A DNA stretch of 64,000 nucleotides, from positions 207,974 to 271,973 of the forward strand of contig NVXM01000002.1 in NCBI GenBank assembly GCA_002733865.1, read 5' to 3'. This DNA is from Sphingopyxis sp. (lineage in GTDB: Bacteria; Pseudomonadota; Alphaproteobacteria; Sphingomonadales; Sphingomonadaceae). Of the stretch, positions 1 through 11,801 are shown in pieces; position 1 is the stretch's first letter; every line of letters begins with the position of its first letter. Below the pieces are notes generated by a model, which was given only the letters and a program-made list of their open reading frames with translations, searched no databases and had not been told where the DNA came from. The position numbers and the translations under genes are program-made.

Positions 1-660
1 GTTGGGACTCGGGTCGTCGAGTGCAAACACGCTCTCGCCATAGCTGGAGACGATGCCCGCGCCATAGATGCGCAGGCCCTCGTCTTCCTGAATCAATCCG
101 AATTCCACCGTATACCAATAGAGCCGCGCCAGCTGTTTCAGCGTGCCGAATTTCAGCGCCCGCAATCCCCCGCGCCCGTAGGCCGCCATATAATCGCCGA
201 ACCGCTGGTCCGCAAGCATCGGCACATGGCCGAAGACATCGTGGAAAATATCCGGCTCCTGCAAATAGTCGAGCTGGTCGCGCCGGCGGATGAAATTGCC
301 GGACACAAAGCGCCGGTTGGCGAGATGGTCAAAAAACACATCATCCGGCACCAGGCCTGGCACGGCGACAACCTGCCAGCCGGTGGCGTCCATCAATATC
401 CGGTTGAGCTCGGCAAAATCGGGAATACCGGGCCGCGACAGCTTCAATATGTCGATACCATTGAGAAACGCCTGCGCCGCACGGCCGGGCAGCATTTTCT
501 GTTGCCGGGCGAACAGGATATCCCAGGTCTCGTGGTCTTCCGCTGAATAGCTCTGCCAGTCCTGATCAATCGTCCAGTCGGCATTTGCGTGCGCTGGCGG
601 CTTGTCATAGACATGGCTTTCGGGGTCGGCTTCACTTTCGGGTGCAGGCTTGTTGAGCAT
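1..660 (-). CDS. phhA: Phenylalanine 4-monooxygenase, C-terminus beyond window
   Basis: Iron- and pterin-dependent aromatic amino acid hydroxylase converting L-phenylalanine to L-tyrosine in the cytoplasm. The frame runs from an ATG at 660 to the left edge with no stop, giving the first 220 residues; the family is usually 260-300 aa, so the end lies outside. The iron triad is readable: FHDVFGHVP supplies His140 and His145, and WYTVEFGL supplies Glu186. Residues 1-45 are a variable lead-in, and catalytic-core similarity begins near the conserved HxTW-like segment at residue 43. It diverges from the DUF2459 gene, with only 28 bases between the two start codons. The family assignment is secure; only the missing end limits the call. 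Confidence 0.93.
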   Translation of the reverse strand, partial: MLNKPAPESEADPESHVYDKPPAHANADWTIDQDWQSYSAEDHETWDILFARQQKMLPGRAAQAFLNGIDILKLSRPGIPDFAELNRILMDATGWQVVAVPGLVPDDVFFDHLANRRFVSGNFIRRRDQLDYLQEPDIFHDVFGHVPMLADQRFGDYMAAYGRGGLRALKFGTLKQLARLYWYTVEFGLIQEDEGLRIYGAGIVSSYGESVFALDDPSPN

Positions 661-688
661 GACGCATCTTACAGCAGAAAAGGTTTCA

Positions 689-1375
689 ATGGCAACTTCA
701 GTCGTTAAATACCTGAAACGCGGCCTATTGGTCATGGCAGGCGTGATTGCGCTCTATCTGCTCGCCGCGCTTGTCGGCAGCTTTTTGCCCGCCAACCCCA
801 ACTGGGAAAGCCCTGACGAGGGGATCGAACTATTTATAGAGACCAACGGTCTCCACACCGGGATCATCATGCCGATCTGGAGCGATGTGCACGACTGGCG
901 GCCGTTGATTCGGCCGGAAGATCTCGCCAACCCTTCCGCTTACGGCAGCCATATCCTGGTCGGCTGGGGCCATGAAGGCGTGTATCGCAACGCCCGCTAT
1001 TGGAAGGACCTGCGCGCGAGCGACGCGCTCAGCGCCTTGTTTGGCAGCGACGATGTGCTTATCCACGTCGATCACCTGCGATATCCACAGGCTTATCCCC
1101 CATATCGCCGCCGGCTGAAAGTCAGCGAAGCGGAATATCGGAAAATCGCAGCCGCGATCGAGGCACGGTTCGTGCTCGACGATGAGGGTCGCGCGCAACC
1201 GACACCGGGCTATGGCCAATATGACCTGTTCTACCGATCGCGCGGCCATTACAGTGCCCTCCATACCTGCAACAACTGGACCAGCGACGTGCTGCGGCAG
1301 GCCGGTATCCGCACCGGCCTGTGGACACCGTTTCAGGGCGGCGTGATGCGCTGGTTTCCGGACTCCGCGGAATGA
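689..1375 (+). CDS. DUF2459 / TIGR02117 family membrane-anchored protein
   Basis: A 228-aa protein of the DUF2459 (TIGR02117) family, whose biochemical role is not established. One hydrophobic segment (about residues 10-32) suggests membrane anchoring with the rest outside the cytoplasm. Family landmarks are ETNGLHTGIIMP near the N-terminal third, the GWGHEGVYRN stretch, and CNNWTSDVLRQAG near the end, where a His/Cys pairing resembles papain-like hydrolases. The ATG at 689 has an AAAAGG stretch 8-9 bases upstream; an in-frame ATG at 659 would overlap the phhA start and is less likely. An ATG at 734 would cut into the hydrophobic segment. It ends 4 bases before the convergent Crp/Fnr gene. 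Confidence 0.8.
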   Translation: MATSVVKYLKRGLLVMAGVIALYLLAALVGSFLPANPNWESPDEGIELFIETNGLHTGIIMPIWSDVHDWRPLIRPEDLANPSAYGSHILVGWGHEGVYRNARYWKDLRASDALSALFGSDDVLIHVDHLRYPQAYPPYRRRLKVSEAEYRKIAAAIEARFVLDDEGRAQPTPGYGQYDLFYRSRGHYSALHTCNNWTSDVLRQAGIRTGLWTPFQGGVMRWFPDSAE

Positions 1376-1379
1376 CAGT

Positions 1380-2042
1380 CTAAACCGCCACAAATTTCTC
1401 CAGAGCCGCTTTGTCCGGGATGGTCACCGACCCATATCCGGGCTCGATCAGCCCCGAAGCATGCAATTTGGTGAGCGCCTTGCCCAGCGACACGCGTGAC
1501 ACGCCGACCAGATCGGCCAGGTCCTGCTGGGTCACGCTTATCGTCGCGCGCTCCTGCTGATCGCCGCGCAGTTGCAGCAGCGCCTGCGCCAGTCTTTGCG
1601 GCACCGACAGGTTCCGGCTGGCCTCGATCAGGTTGAACGCATCCTGTACCGTCAACGCCATCGTCTTGAGCAACAGTCGCGTGATCGCCGGATCGGACGT
1701 CATCAGACTCTGCAGCTCTGTGTTGCCAATCCGGATCAGCGTGCAATCGCTGCCGGCAATCGAGTCCACGGTGCGCGGGAATTCGCCCATGAAGGCCAGC
1801 TCGCCGAACGTGTCGCCCGGCCCGAGCAGTGCCAGCAGCACTAACCGGCCCCCGACGCCATAGCGTCCAACCTGCACCGACCCGCTCTCCACATACCAGA
1901 ATTCGTTGGCCGGATCGCCGCGCTGCTGGATAATCTGACCCTTGCCGAATGTGCGCGCATGGCCGCTGGCCAGCAGATCATCGCGAACCGCCGCTGGCAG
2001 CGCCTTGATGAAGCCGGTTCCCGCTAGCGATGTTTCATCCAT
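1380..2042 (-). CDS. Crp/Fnr-family transcriptional regulator
   Basis: A 220-aa cytoplasmic transcription factor with an N-terminal cyclic-nucleotide-binding fold (roughly residues 20-135, including GDTFGELAFMGEFPRT, the phosphate-binding-cassette region) and a C-terminal winged helix (roughly 155-215, with QQDLADLVGVSRVSLGKAL as recognition region). There is no N-terminal cysteine cluster, so it is not an FNR-type iron-sulfur sensor; a cAMP-like ligand or none is possible. The ATG at 2042 was preferred over a longer frame beginning at 2084 because the extension has no family features and a GGGA sits about 10 bases upstream. It is divergent from the hydroxylase at 2133 across 90 bases, so local regulation of that gene is plausible but not shown. 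Confidence 0.88.
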   Translation of the reverse strand: MDETSLAGTGFIKALPAAVRDDLLASGHARTFGKGQIIQQRGDPANEFWYVESGSVQVGRYGVGGRLVLLALLGPGDTFGELAFMGEFPRTVDSIAGSDCTLIRIGNTELQSLMTSDPAITRLLLKTMALTVQDAFNLIEASRNLSVPQRLAQALLQLRGDQQERATISVTQQDLADLVGVSRVSLGKALTKLHASGLIEPGYGSVTIPDKAALEKFVAV

Positions 2043-2132
2043 CAATATTATCCCAATTGATAAGGTCTTTGCATTTGCACGCACGTCTGTGGGCTATCGA
2101 GCCGCCAGAATCAAGTCTCCGGGAGAAACATC

Positions 2133-2987
2133 ATGCGGCCTGAACTTTTGGCAATTACGGGAATCTTCCTGTTCTTTGGAATGCTCGAATTTTTGCGCAC
2201 CCGGCTGTTCAACAAGCCCGAGCAGACGCGCGATGACGCTCTCGTCGAAATTATCGGCTCGTTCGTGGTGCTGGTCATCACTCAGCCCGCCATCATATTG
2301 GCGGTCCAGTATATTCTTGGAGCAGCAGCGCCGCAATGGTCCGGCGCACTCTCCCATATTCCGCTGATAGCCGCTATCGCGCTGTTCCTGGTGCTCGACG
2401 ACATGATGCAATATTGGTGGCACCGGTTGTCGCATAGCGTGCCCTTTCTCTACAATCTGCACCGCTCGCACCACAATGCCCGCTACATGAGCGTGCGCCT
2501 CGTCTACCGGAACAATATCTTCTATTATCTGACCATGCCGAGCATCTGGTTCTCCGGCGCGCTGATCTATCTCGGCCTCGGCTGGGTCTATGTCGGCTAT
2601 ATCATCGTCAAGATGGCGGTGATCGTCGGAGCGCACAGCGATGTTGCCTGGGACGCGCCGCTGTACAAGATCAAATGGCTGTCGCCGGTCATGTGGGTGG
2701 TCGAGCGGACCATCTCGACCCCGTCCACCCACCACGCCCACCACGGCCGGCACAAGAGCGACGGCGTCACGCACTATAAGGGCAATTTCGGCAATCTGCT
2801 GTTCTTCTGGGACGTGCTGTTCGGCACCGCCCATATCACCCGCCGCTATCCCGACAGCTACGGCGTCGAAAATCTCGCTCCCGCCACCTTGGGCCAACAG
2901 CTGGCCTGGCCGATATTCCCGGAGAACAAGGAAGGCGGACATGGGGCCGCGGAACTGGCAGCCATGGAGAGAGCGGCCAAGATCTAG
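2133..2987 (+). CDS. Sterol desaturase / fatty acid hydroxylase superfamily membrane protein
   Basis: A 284-aa integral membrane di-iron hydroxylase/desaturase. The histidine clusters of the family are present: WWHRLSH (residues 96-101), HRSHH (110-114) and HHAHHGRH in the C-terminal half; together they bind two irons at the membrane surface. Hydrophobic segments lie near residues 5-22, 40-63, 78-90 and 130-165. Substrates in the superfamily include sterols, carotenoids, sphingolipids and alkyl lipids; none can be assigned from sequence. A GGGAG lies 7-10 bases before the ATG. It is divergent from the Crp/Fnr regulator. In sphingomonads, hydroxylation of carotenoids or sphingolipid chains would be reasonable roles, but that is inference. 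Confidence 0.87.
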   Translation: MRPELLAITGIFLFFGMLEFLRTRLFNKPEQTRDDALVEIIGSFVVLVITQPAIILAVQYILGAAAPQWSGALSHIPLIAAIALFLVLDDMMQYWWHRLSHSVPFLYNLHRSHHNARYMSVRLVYRNNIFYYLTMPSIWFSGALIYLGLGWVYVGYIIVKMAVIVGAHSDVAWDAPLYKIKWLSPVMWVVERTISTPSTHHAHHGRHKSDGVTHYKGNFGNLLFFWDVLFGTAHITRRYPDSYGVENLAPATLGQQLAWPIFPENKEGGHGAAELAAMERAAKI

Positions 2988-3015
2988 GGCCGGCCCCGCA
3001 TCATTGCGAACATAT

Positions 3016-5925
3016 TTAGCGGCCTATCACCATGAACGGTGCCCAGAATGCCGGATGAAGCTTGCCGTCTGACTGCGCCCGAACGCTTGCAATCGCGCGC
3101 TGCAAGGCCTGCGGCGCCGACAAGCCTTCGCCCGCATATTTCAATGTCTCGAGCGTCAGCATGCTGGCGATATCGTCCTGCACGATCCAGTGAGTCGCCA
3201 AAATATGGCGCCCCCCTGCCCGCATAAACGCTTCTGCGAGACCGGACAGTCCCGGATCATCCGGACCGATCGAAGCCGCGCTATTGCAAGCCGAAAGGAT
3301 CACCCATTCGGCGGGCAGCGACAATTTCGCGATCTCGGACACGGTCAGCAATCCATCGGACTCATCATCGGGAGCGACCAGCAGGGCCGGTTCCTTGAGC
3401 CCTTCCAGTTCTCCGGAGACGAGGCCATGGGTTGCGAAGGCAATGATCGATTGCGGCGGCACCATCGTCGCGGCAATCGCGGTCTCCGTCGCATCCGGCC
3501 CCAGCAACAGCGCGGTCTTTTTGCCGTTGATGATGGCGGCCAGATCGCGCAGCTCCTTTTCACTGGCTGGCAATGCCGGCAAGTCGGCAACGACGCGCGC
3601 GTCGCTGGCGGACCGCGACGCCAGTGTCTGATAGTCACCATTGCCACTGGATGCCGCCCCGATCCCGAGAAACAGCCCGACATCGCCGAGCGCCTCTGTG
3701 CCGCCAGCGCGTTTCAGGAACTGGATCGAGGGAAGCTGGGCCAGACCGATCTTGTCGATCAGAAAATGCGCGCTGGTCTCGCCATCAGGCCCGGTCTCTT
3801 GCGCCGACAACAGGGAGAATGGCAGAGCATCGAGCGCGCCGTTGGCGACATAATATAGTTCCGACCGTCCCTCCAATATGCCGGACGGCAATACGCCCAG
3901 CAGACCCTGATATAATTTTTGCGCTGCCTCCTCGTCAAACGCGGTCTGCGCGGCGGTCAGCGGATCTACGGACGCCCGGATGCGATCGACATATTCCTTC
4001 GTATCGCGCGCCGAAAGGTCCGACAGCACACCGGTCTTTTTGTCGGCGTCGATATAGAAGACCGCGACCTGGTCATTCAGTTCCGTCGCCATCAGCACCG
4101 CTGCGCTGTCGGTCAGAGCGGCGTTGACATCCGCAAACTGCAGCGGCTGGAATGTCTGAACGGGCAGATATTTCGTCAGCCCGGCGGCCTTTATCTGCTG
4201 CTCCGCCACCGCCATTTTGCGATCAATTGCGGCGACCGCAGCCACGTCATCGGCCAGAGAAAATTCGGCTTTCGCATTTGCGATACGGCCGCTCGCGGCG
4301 TCGAGCAGAGCAGTACGCTCGGACCGCAGAGCAGCATATTGACCGAGCAGATCAGCATCCGGCTGATCGAGGCCGTCGGTCGGCATGTCGGCCTCCGGGA
4401 TCGAATCCAGCCTGCTGAAGGCGACATATTGCAGCGCCAGAAAACTGGTCTCCAGATCCTCGCCGGCGCGCAACAAAACCTCGGAGAGATAGGCAAAGGC
4501 CTTCCGCTCTCGCTGCCCGATCGCACCATTTTGCGAGAGTCCCAGATTGCGCTGCATGATCATCAGCAACGCCTTTGCTTCGCTGGTCAGCTGTTCTGGC
4601 GAGCGCAGCTGCAGACGGCTGTCGATGGCGAGCGCCATGGCTTTCGTCGCAAGAAGCTCGGGATGTTCGGCGACCAGCGCCTGCGATTGCAAGGCAATTG
4701 CCTGCGCCGCCGCTTCCCGCGCCATCTCAAGCCGCCCTGCTTTCAAGGCAATCGAAGCCAGCCCGATATAGGATCCGGCCCGGTCGCGGTGGAATTCCGG
4801 CAGCTTGGAATCCGAGATCAGGGCGACCGCCCGCTGCTCCGCCAGTGCTTCATCATAGCGCTCCAGTTGCGACAGGGCCGTCGCGCGATAGGTGCGGGCG
4901 AGCAGCGTCCGGTCGGATTCCGCCCCCAGCTGATCGACCAGGATCGGCAGCGCCGCGTCGAGAAACGTGATCGCATCGGCATAGTCGCCGTTGGCAATTA
5001 GCGCGCTGGCGTAAATCGACCGGATGGCCGCGCTATTCTGGGTCGGCCCCCCGGCGGCCTTTTCCTGTACTTCAAAGGCGCGCCGGGCGAAGTCCAGCGC
5101 ATCATTGGGACGCCCCTGCCGGTACAGCAGACTGGCCATATTGGCGAGCATATTGCCGTTCGAGGGATGATCCGGCGGCAATATTTCGCGCATCCTGGCG
5201 AGGCCTTCCCGCCCTGCTGCGATGGCCGCATCGGTCTGTCCGGCCTGATAGAGATAAACGATACGGTTGGCGAGCCATACCGGCGTGTCGAGCGGCACGG
5301 GATCCAGCGCAAAGGCCATATCGGTGGCGCGCTGATTATATTCCAGCGCAGCGTTCAGATTGCCCTGTTCCAGCTCGCTGGCCGCCATATTGTTCAGCGC
5401 TGTTGCAAGCTCTAGATGTGGCTCATTGGCGGCTGTCTCCTCCCAGAACGCCAGGGCTTCCAGAAAGTTTTTGCGCGCCTTTTCATGCTCGCCTTTATAA
5501 TTGTAAATCACCGCAAGATCGGATCGCGTCTTGATCAGATCTTGCCGCGCCTCTTCCCCGGCTTCGGCAAGGGACTTTTCCGCCGACTGGAATGCAGCAA
5601 AGGCCTGGTCGACATCGCCAAGATGGAAATAGGCCTGACCGATTAACTGGTGGACGCGGCCGACCGATCGCGGATCGGGCGGCGCCAGTGCCAGCGCGTC
5701 TTCAAGCATTTGCTTGCGGAGTACCAGAGAAGCGGCAGGATCCACCGACGCATCGGCTTTTTCTTCCGCATCGATCCGCTGTGCAAATTTCGCTGGGGCG
5801 GGCGCCGATGCTGTTTCGGACTCCTGGGCCGATACGGGGAATACAATTCCTCCGACATTCGACAAGCCAAGAAACACAGAGGCCAACAGAGGTCTCTTGA
5901 CCACCATTCCACGTTTAGAAATCAA
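3016..5925 (-). CDS. Exported TPR-CHAT domain protein
   Basis: A 969-aa protein with a signal peptide, a long tetratricopeptide superhelix (about residues 70-420), a helical linker and a C-terminal CHAT domain (about 650-969). CHAT is a caspase/separase-like cysteine peptidase fold, and the dyad is intact: the FATHGLVSG histidine (about residue 833) and the LSACNSA cysteine (about 880). The C-terminal LHPAFWAPFMVIG is typical of CHAT ends. The start is set at TTG 5925 because GGGGAGG sits 8 bases before it; an ATG at 5907 is in frame and also keeps the signal peptide (PLLASVFLGLSNVGGIVFPVSAQ region). TPR-CHAT proteins occur widely in bacteria with unknown targets. The gene starts 44 bases downstream of ligA. 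Family certain, function unknown. Confidence 0.85.
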   Translation of the reverse strand: MISKRGMVVKRPLLASVFLGLSNVGGIVFPVSAQESETASAPAPAKFAQRIDAEEKADASVDPAASLVLRKQMLEDALALAPPDPRSVGRVHQLIGQAYFHLGDVDQAFAAFQSAEKSLAEAGEEARQDLIKTRSDLAVIYNYKGEHEKARKNFLEALAFWEETAANEPHLELATALNNMAASELEQGNLNAALEYNQRATDMAFALDPVPLDTPVWLANRIVYLYQAGQTDAAIAAGREGLARMREILPPDHPSNGNMLANMASLLYRQGRPNDALDFARRAFEVQEKAAGGPTQNSAAIRSIYASALIANGDYADAITFLDAALPILVDQLGAESDRTLLARTYRATALSQLERYDEALAEQRAVALISDSKLPEFHRDRAGSYIGLASIALKAGRLEMAREAAAQAIALQSQALVAEHPELLATKAMALAIDSRLQLRSPEQLTSEAKALLMIMQRNLGLSQNGAIGQRERKAFAYLSEVLLRAGEDLETSFLALQYVAFSRLDSIPEADMPTDGLDQPDADLLGQYAALRSERTALLDAASGRIANAKAEFSLADDVAAVAAIDRKMAVAEQQIKAAGLTKYLPVQTFQPLQFADVNAALTDSAAVLMATELNDQVAVFYIDADKKTGVLSDLSARDTKEYVDRIRASVDPLTAAQTAFDEEAAQKLYQGLLGVLPSGILEGRSELYYVANGALDALPFSLLSAQETGPDGETSAHFLIDKIGLAQLPSIQFLKRAGGTEALGDVGLFLGIGAASSGNGDYQTLASRSASDARVVADLPALPASEKELRDLAAIINGKKTALLLGPDATETAIAATMVPPQSIIAFATHGLVSGELEGLKEPALLVAPDDESDGLLTVSEIAKLSLPAEWVILSACNSAASIGPDDPGLSGLAEAFMRAGGRHILATHWIVQDDIASMLTLETLKYAGEGLSAPQALQRAIASVRAQSDGKLHPAFWAPFMVIGR

Positions 5926-5969
5926 GATATTTTCCTCCCCTGAACAATCTACACCGCAGCCCCGGCCTG

Positions 5970-8405
<2,436 letters not shown>

Positions 8406-8449
8406 AAGTGCCCTAATCGGGAAGGAACCGACGCACGGGGAATTCCCAC

Positions 8450-10114
8450 TCAAACCCCCTCCAACAACCGGTCCGCCTGCGCTCTTGCCTCATCCGTCAC
8501 ATCCGCGCCGGACAGCATCCGCGCAATTTCCTGCCGCCGCCCCTCGTTGTCCAGCGCCCGCACATCGGTGCGGGAGACGGTGCCGCTTAGCGACTTGTTG
8601 ATCAGCATATGGGCATCGCCCTTGGAAGCGACCTGCGGGCTGTGGGTGACGACCAGCAGCTGCGCGCCCTTCGACAGGCGCGACAGGCGGTCGCCGATGG
8701 CAGAAGCGACGGCGCCGCCGACGCCGCGGTCGACTTCGTCAAAAATGATCGATTTCAGCCCATATTCTTCCGCTAATGCAACTTTCAGGGCCAGAATGAA
8801 CCGCGAAAGCTCGCCACCGGACGCAATCTTGCCGAGCGGTGCCAGCGGTGCCCCCGGGTTGGTCGCAATCAGAAATTCGATCCGGTCTATTCCGCTTTTA
8901 GTCCAATGCTCTTCGGGTAGTTCTTCAAGCAAAGTCTCAAATCGGGCCGCATCCAGCTTGAGCGGCGCCAACTCTCCGGCCACCGCCTTGTCCAGTGCCT
9001 TCGCCGCCTTGCCCCGCTGCGCCCTCAGCTTTTCGGCGGCCGCCACATAAGCGGTTTTCGAACGGAGCAAAGATGCTTCCAATTCTTCCATTGTCTTGCC
9101 GCCATCGCTGATCGCCGTCAGCTTTGCCTGCAGCTCATCCAGCAGATTGGACAGCTGGTCCGGCTCCACCCGATGCTTGCGCGCCAGGCCCCTCAGATCG
9201 AACAGCCGGGTCTCCATATCGTCAAGCCGCTGCGGGTCAAAGCTCAGCGCAGCCGCCGCTTCATTGAGTTTGTCCTCGGCATCGGTGGCATCGATGATCG
9301 CGCGGTCCAGCGCATCCAGCGCTTCCTTGAGCAACGGGTGATCCTCGGCGATCCGGTCGAGCCGCCGTGCCGCCGCCCTGAGCGAGGCCAGTCCCCCGTC
9401 CGAGCCATCAAAGGCCGATCGAATGGATTCGAGGTCGCCGGTCAGCTTCTCGCCCTGCATCATCGTCGCGCGCTCCAGCGCCAGTTCCTGCTCCTCGCCC
9501 GGCTGCGGCGCAAATTTGGACAGTTCGGCAACGCTGTGCTCGAGATATTCCCGATCCCGCTCCGCCGCGTCCTGATCCTCTCTGGCCTGTTCCAGCGCGG
9601 TCTTTGCGTCCTGCCAGGCATCAAACGCCTCGCGCACGGCTTTGCCGTCAACACCGGCAAACGTGTCAAGCAGCGCCCGGTGTCCCTTGGGATTGATCAG
9701 ACCGCGATCATCGTGCTGACCGTGAATCTCAATGAGTTGCCCGCCGACGGTCCGCAGCAGCGTCGCCGAGCAGGGCTGGTCATTGATAAACGCGCGGCTG
9801 CCGCCATCTGCCTTGACTGATCGTTTGATGATCAACGGTTCACCGGGTTCGATTTCAATATCATTTTCGGCAAGCATGGCAGCCAGCTTGCCCCCCGCTG
9901 CCGGAGGCGCAAAACTGGCGGTAACCTGCGCCTTTTCCGTGCCTTGCCGGACGAGACCGCTATCCGCCCGATTGCCCAGCGCCAGACCGAGACTGTCGAG
10001 CAGGATCGATTTGCCTGCCCCGGTCTCGCCGGTCAGCACGGTCAGGCCCGCGCCGAACTCGAGATCGAGCGCCTCAATCAATACGATATCGCGGATGGAA
10101 AGGGACTGCAGCAC
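8450..10114 (-). CDS. recN: DNA repair protein RecN
   Basis: SMC-like ATPase acting early in double-strand-break repair. At 554 aa it has the usual length. The N-terminal Walker A is GETGAGKS (residues 29-36). A long coiled-coil centre (about 160-370, rich in Ala/Glu/Leu heptads) follows, then the ABC signature SGGELSRF and the Walker B IIFDEVDRGVGG. The ATG at 10114 begins MLQSLSIRDI, matching the family's usual N-terminus. bamD lies 56 bases upstream on the same strand, so co-transcription is plausible; downstream is a palindromic repeat and then ligA, giving a DNA-repair pair. Confidence 0.96.
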   Translation of the reverse strand: MLQSLSIRDIVLIEALDLEFGAGLTVLTGETGAGKSILLDSLGLALGNRADSGLVRQGTEKAQVTASFAPPAAGGKLAAMLAENDIEIEPGEPLIIKRSVKADGGSRAFINDQPCSATLLRTVGGQLIEIHGQHDDRGLINPKGHRALLDTFAGVDGKAVREAFDAWQDAKTALEQAREDQDAAERDREYLEHSVAELSKFAPQPGEEQELALERATMMQGEKLTGDLESIRSAFDGSDGGLASLRAAARRLDRIAEDHPLLKEALDALDRAIIDATDAEDKLNEAAAALSFDPQRLDDMETRLFDLRGLARKHRVEPDQLSNLLDELQAKLTAISDGGKTMEELEASLLRSKTAYVAAAEKLRAQRGKAAKALDKAVAGELAPLKLDAARFETLLEELPEEHWTKSGIDRIEFLIATNPGAPLAPLGKIASGGELSRFILALKVALAEEYGLKSIIFDEVDRGVGGAVASAIGDRLSRLSKGAQLLVVTHSPQVASKGDAHMLINKSLSGTVSRTDVRALDNEGRRQEIARMLSGADVTDEARAQADRLLEGV

Positions 10115-10170
10115 AGCACCCTCTTAAAACACGTTTACCCTAGCTGCAACGCATTGCAGCAGATCGGATG

Positions 10171-10956
10171 CTAAGTCGCGCCGTGTTTGTTGACCAGCTC
10201 ATAAGCACGCTCGTACCATTTGGTACCCGGATAGTTGGCACCCAGCACGGCAGCCGTCTTCTTCGCTTCCACCGGAACGCCCAGAGCAAGATAGGATTCG
10301 GTCAGCCGCATCAGCGCTTCTGGCGTATGAGTAGTGGTCTGATATTTGTCGATCACCGTCCGGAAGCGGATGGTGGCGGCGAGCCATTTGCCGCGCCGTT
10401 GGTAAAAGCGACCGATTTCCATTTCCTTGCCGGCCAGATGGTCGTTGACCAGATCCATTTTCAGCTTGGCATCGGCAGCATAGCGCGAATTCGGATAGCG
10501 GCGAGCGACCTCACCGAGCGCGGCAAGCGCCTGTTCGGTGATTTTCTGGTCACGAGTCACATCGCTGATCTGCTCATAATAGCAGAGCGCGATCAGATAA
10601 TAGGCATAAGGCGCATCCTTGTTGCCCGGATGGATCGACAGAAAACGGCGCGCCGATTCTGTTGCCTTGTTGTAGTCACCGGCAAGATAATAGCTGAACG
10701 CGCTCATTTGCTGTGCGCGGCGGGCCCAGGGAGAATAGGGATGCTGGCGCTCGACTTCGTCGAACAGCGCCGCCGCAATCTTGTACTGGCCGCTGTCGAG
10801 CCGCCCTTTTGCAGCGTTATACAGCGTATCAACATCGCGCGCGACGTAGCGGGTATCGGTACCACGTCCGCTACCACCGCCACCGAGCAGTGCACAGCCG
10901 GAAAGCATCGTCGCGGAGAGGCCGATTACGGCCCATTTCATCATGTGTTTGGTCAT
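10171..10956 (-). CDS. bamD: Outer membrane assembly lipoprotein BamD
   Basis: Essential lipoprotein of the BAM complex that folds beta-barrel proteins into the outer membrane. Its 261 aa begin with a lipoprotein signal ending in the lipobox LSGC (Cys21), followed by a Gly/Ser-rich linker and five TPR-like helical repeats (DTLYNAAKGRLDSGQY, FDEVERQHPYSPWARRAQ and so on). The YfiO/ComL signature HPGNKDAPYAYYLIALCYYEQI is evident in part. Upstream is a ~100-bp gap with no convincing promoter; recN follows on the same strand. The ATG at 10956 is used; in-frame ATGs at 10944 and 10941 keep the same lipobox. Confidence 0.95.
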   Translation of the reverse strand: MTKHMMKWAVIGLSATMLSGCALLGGGGSGRGTDTRYVARDVDTLYNAAKGRLDSGQYKIAAALFDEVERQHPYSPWARRAQQMSAFSYYLAGDYNKATESARRFLSIHPGNKDAPYAYYLIALCYYEQISDVTRDQKITEQALAALGEVARRYPNSRYAADAKLKMDLVNDHLAGKEMEIGRFYQRRGKWLAATIRFRTVIDKYQTTTHTPEALMRLTESYLALGVPVEAKKTAAVLGANYPGTKWYERAYELVNKHGAT

Positions 10957-11060
10957 ATGGGGAACCTCTTAACCGCTTGTTTTCGTCCAGCCAAGAATAA
11001 AGCAAAAAAAGCCTCGGAACCAGATCGCCCCTTACTGTTCTGTTGCAGCTTTACTGGACA

Positions 11061-11798
11061 TTAATCCGTTGCTCCAACCCGCGACGGATTCACCAGAAAA
11101 ACAACAAAACCGCGAAAATTTGGCATGTCACGCAGACGATCGGGCTCTTGCCACTGCCCGCCCTGAACCAGACCGAGGCGAAACGGCATCGGCAGGTCGC
11201 GCAGTCGTTCGAGCCACTGCTCATATCCCGGGATCGACGCGCGGTCCTGATAGGTCTGGAAAACGGCCTCATCGACAACATCAGCGAGCGCGGACAATCC
11301 CTGTGGATCACCATTGGCACTCCAGTCGAGCAAACCGGTGATCGAGAGTTTGAAACGGCCGGGCAGAATCTGGCGAAAGGACCGCAAAAATGCAGCATAG
11401 CCTTCCAGACCATCGGTGTGCGCGTCAAAATCGATCTGGACACCGGTCAGCGGCCGATCTTGCCTGTCCCATTTTTCAGCCAGTTCGATTATTTCGGCGG
11501 CAACTGCTGGCGACCATTCAAGCGTCTCGACCCTTATGACAAGCCACAGGTCTGAAGAGGAAACATCGGGCGTGGCCGGCCTCAGCTGTCGAAATCGCCC
11601 GGTGTCACCTGCCCTGACTTCCCCGGCCAATATATAGATCGACTGCGCCCGATCGAGCACAGGCTGCGGTTTTACCCCGGCCCATAGCCAGAAGGAATCA
11701 TAATCTTCGGCGACCACCGTTTGCGGGTCTGGCACAGCGGATCGGCCACATCCACCCAGCAGCAGGATGGCAAATGACAGGAAAAGCAAACGGGCCAA
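11061..11798 (-). CDS. DUF3142-family lipoprotein
   Basis: A 245-aa predicted lipoprotein: hydrophobic N-terminus with lipobox LLGGC (Cys17). The body matches the DUF3142 pattern (FWLWAGVKP, an IYILAGEV strand, and IDFDAHTDGLEGYAAFL in a presumed catalytic-barrel strand). The alternating strand/helix pattern with acidic residues at strand ends suggests a TIM-barrel, glycosidase-like fold, but no activity is established. It starts 3 bases after the stop of the 702-aa secreted protein, so the two are almost certainly co-translated; they probably act together at the cell envelope. The fold inference is mine. Confidence 0.75.
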   Translation of the reverse strand: MARLLFLSFAILLLGGCGRSAVPDPQTVVAEDYDSFWLWAGVKPQPVLDRAQSIYILAGEVRAGDTGRFRQLRPATPDVSSSDLWLVIRVETLEWSPAVAAEIIELAEKWDRQDRPLTGVQIDFDAHTDGLEGYAAFLRSFRQILPGRFKLSITGLLDWSANGDPQGLSALADVVDEAVFQTYQDRASIPGYEQWLERLRDLPMPFRLGLVQGGQWQEPDRLRDMPNFRGFVVFLVNPSRVGATD

Positions 11799-11801
11799 GG
11801 A

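Noticed and set aside
2043..2132. FNR box between the Crp/Fnr gene and the hydroxylase
   Set aside because: Only a TTGAT half-site is visible; the second half is absent.
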